Part shown: positions 14,306 through 14,495 of the stretch, piece by piece | Position numbering within the stretch: position 1 is the stretch's first letter | Layout: each line of letters opens with the position of its first letter | Source of the DNA: Candidatus Geohydrothermomicrobium daggyaiense | GTDB lineage: Bacteria > Actinomycetota > Geothermincolia > Fen-727 > JACVIW01 | Assembly: GCA_015711695.1 (NCBI GenBank) | Contig: JACVIW010000028.1 | Span: forward strand, 1-14,495 | Direction: 5' to 3' | DNA: 14,495 bases | Notes under the pieces: generated by a model | The model's input: only the letters and a program-made list of their open reading frames with translations | The model's database searches: none | What the model was told of the DNA's origin: nothing | Made by a program: the position numbers and the translations under genes

Positions 14306-14495
14306 AGTTATCGGGGGCAAGGATCCAGAGAAAGGGACGATTTTTAATATACAGAGATTCTCCATAGACGATGGTCCTGGAATCAGGACAACCGTATTCA
14401 TGAAAGGATGTCCTTTGCGATGCACATGGTGCCATAATCCTGAGGGAATTGAAAAGACACTTCAACTGATGTGGTTTGACGTAAGGTGTATAGGT
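14271..14495 (+). CDS. Glycyl radical enzyme activase, radical SAM (partial, runs off window)
   Basis: The first 75 codons of a radical S-adenosylmethionine enzyme that would install the glycyl radical on the preceding enzyme. The [4Fe-4S] motif is GCPLRCTWCHNPE, with C47, C51 and C54 in the C-x3-C-x2-C spacing; it follows IFNIQRFSIDDGPGIRTTVF (24-43), characteristic of PflA-like activases. C73 is probably the first cysteine of the ferredoxin-like insert found in dehydratase and decarboxylase activases, which would match its partner's type. ATG 14271 lies inside the glycyl radical enzyme gene in another frame, with GGAG seven bases upstream. This gives an N-terminal extension of about 20 residues before the usual beginning; no nearer start codon is evident. 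The remainder is outside the window. Confidence 0.9.
   Translation, partial: MKSSPENPIVSKVIGGKDPEKGTIFNIQRFSIDDGPGIRTTVFMKGCPLRCTWCHNPEGIEKTLQLMWFDVRCIG

Noticed and set aside
1..14495. tRNA, rRNA, CRISPR array, insertion sequence or prophage
   Set aside because: No cloverleaf or rRNA-like sequence, no regularly spaced repeats, and no transposase, integrase or phage protein were seen by eye on either strand.

Overview
The window looks like part of the chromosome of a strictly anaerobic bacterium. The evidence is several iron-sulfur redox proteins, an oxygen-sensitive glycyl radical enzyme with its activase, no aerobic enzymes, purine-rich Shine-Dalgarno sites, some TTG/GTG starts and moderate GC. 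The sequence alone does not place the organism. A GAF-ANTAR regulator and a zinc-ribbon/DUF4190 membrane protein are compatible with a Gram-positive or deep-branching actinobacterial/clostridial lineage, but this is only a guess. No tRNA, rRNA, CRISPR array, insertion sequence or phage gene was seen.

Layout. Bases 1-981 (+): the tail of an unidentified gene, then a zinc-ribbon/two-helix membrane protein. Bases 1148-5784 (-): a tight three-gene operon read right to left. It encodes a NuoE-NuoF (HydC-HydB-like) fusion, a HoxU/NuoG-N-terminal-like ferredoxin subunit and an FMN-binding glutamate synthase-type protein, and it ends in a clear intrinsic terminator. Its promoter (5869-5897) is followed by a short leader with a hexaloop hairpin and then a terminator hairpin just before the first ribosome binding site. 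Bases 6019-6732 (-): directly upstream, a GAF-ANTAR antiterminator, which is the class of protein that acts on such leaders. Bases 6733-7122: about 390 bp without a gene. Bases 7123-8319 (-): an orphan HdrD/GlcF-like protein with two CCG domains. Bases 8429-11313 (+): an unknown 499-aa protein, then a secreted, membrane-anchored prenyltransferase-repeat protein. Bases 11300-11728 (-): a small membrane protein converging on it. Bases 11909-14495 (+): a glycyl radical enzyme of the CxE dehydratase/decarboxylase type, overlapping the start of its radical-SAM activase, which runs off the window.

How the parts may work together. The flavin/iron-sulfur operon appears to be an NAD(P)H-handling module, with NuoF-type FMN/NADH site, [2Fe-2S] relays and ferredoxin domains. 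Where HydABC enzymes have a hydrogenase it has an FMN oxidoreductase of the glutamate synthase family. It is probably controlled by transcription antitermination through the adjacent ANTAR protein. ANTAR systems often govern nitrogen metabolism, which would suit a glutamate synthase-like output, but the real reaction is unknown. The glycyl radical enzyme pair is a separate anaerobic catabolic unit with an unassigned substrate.
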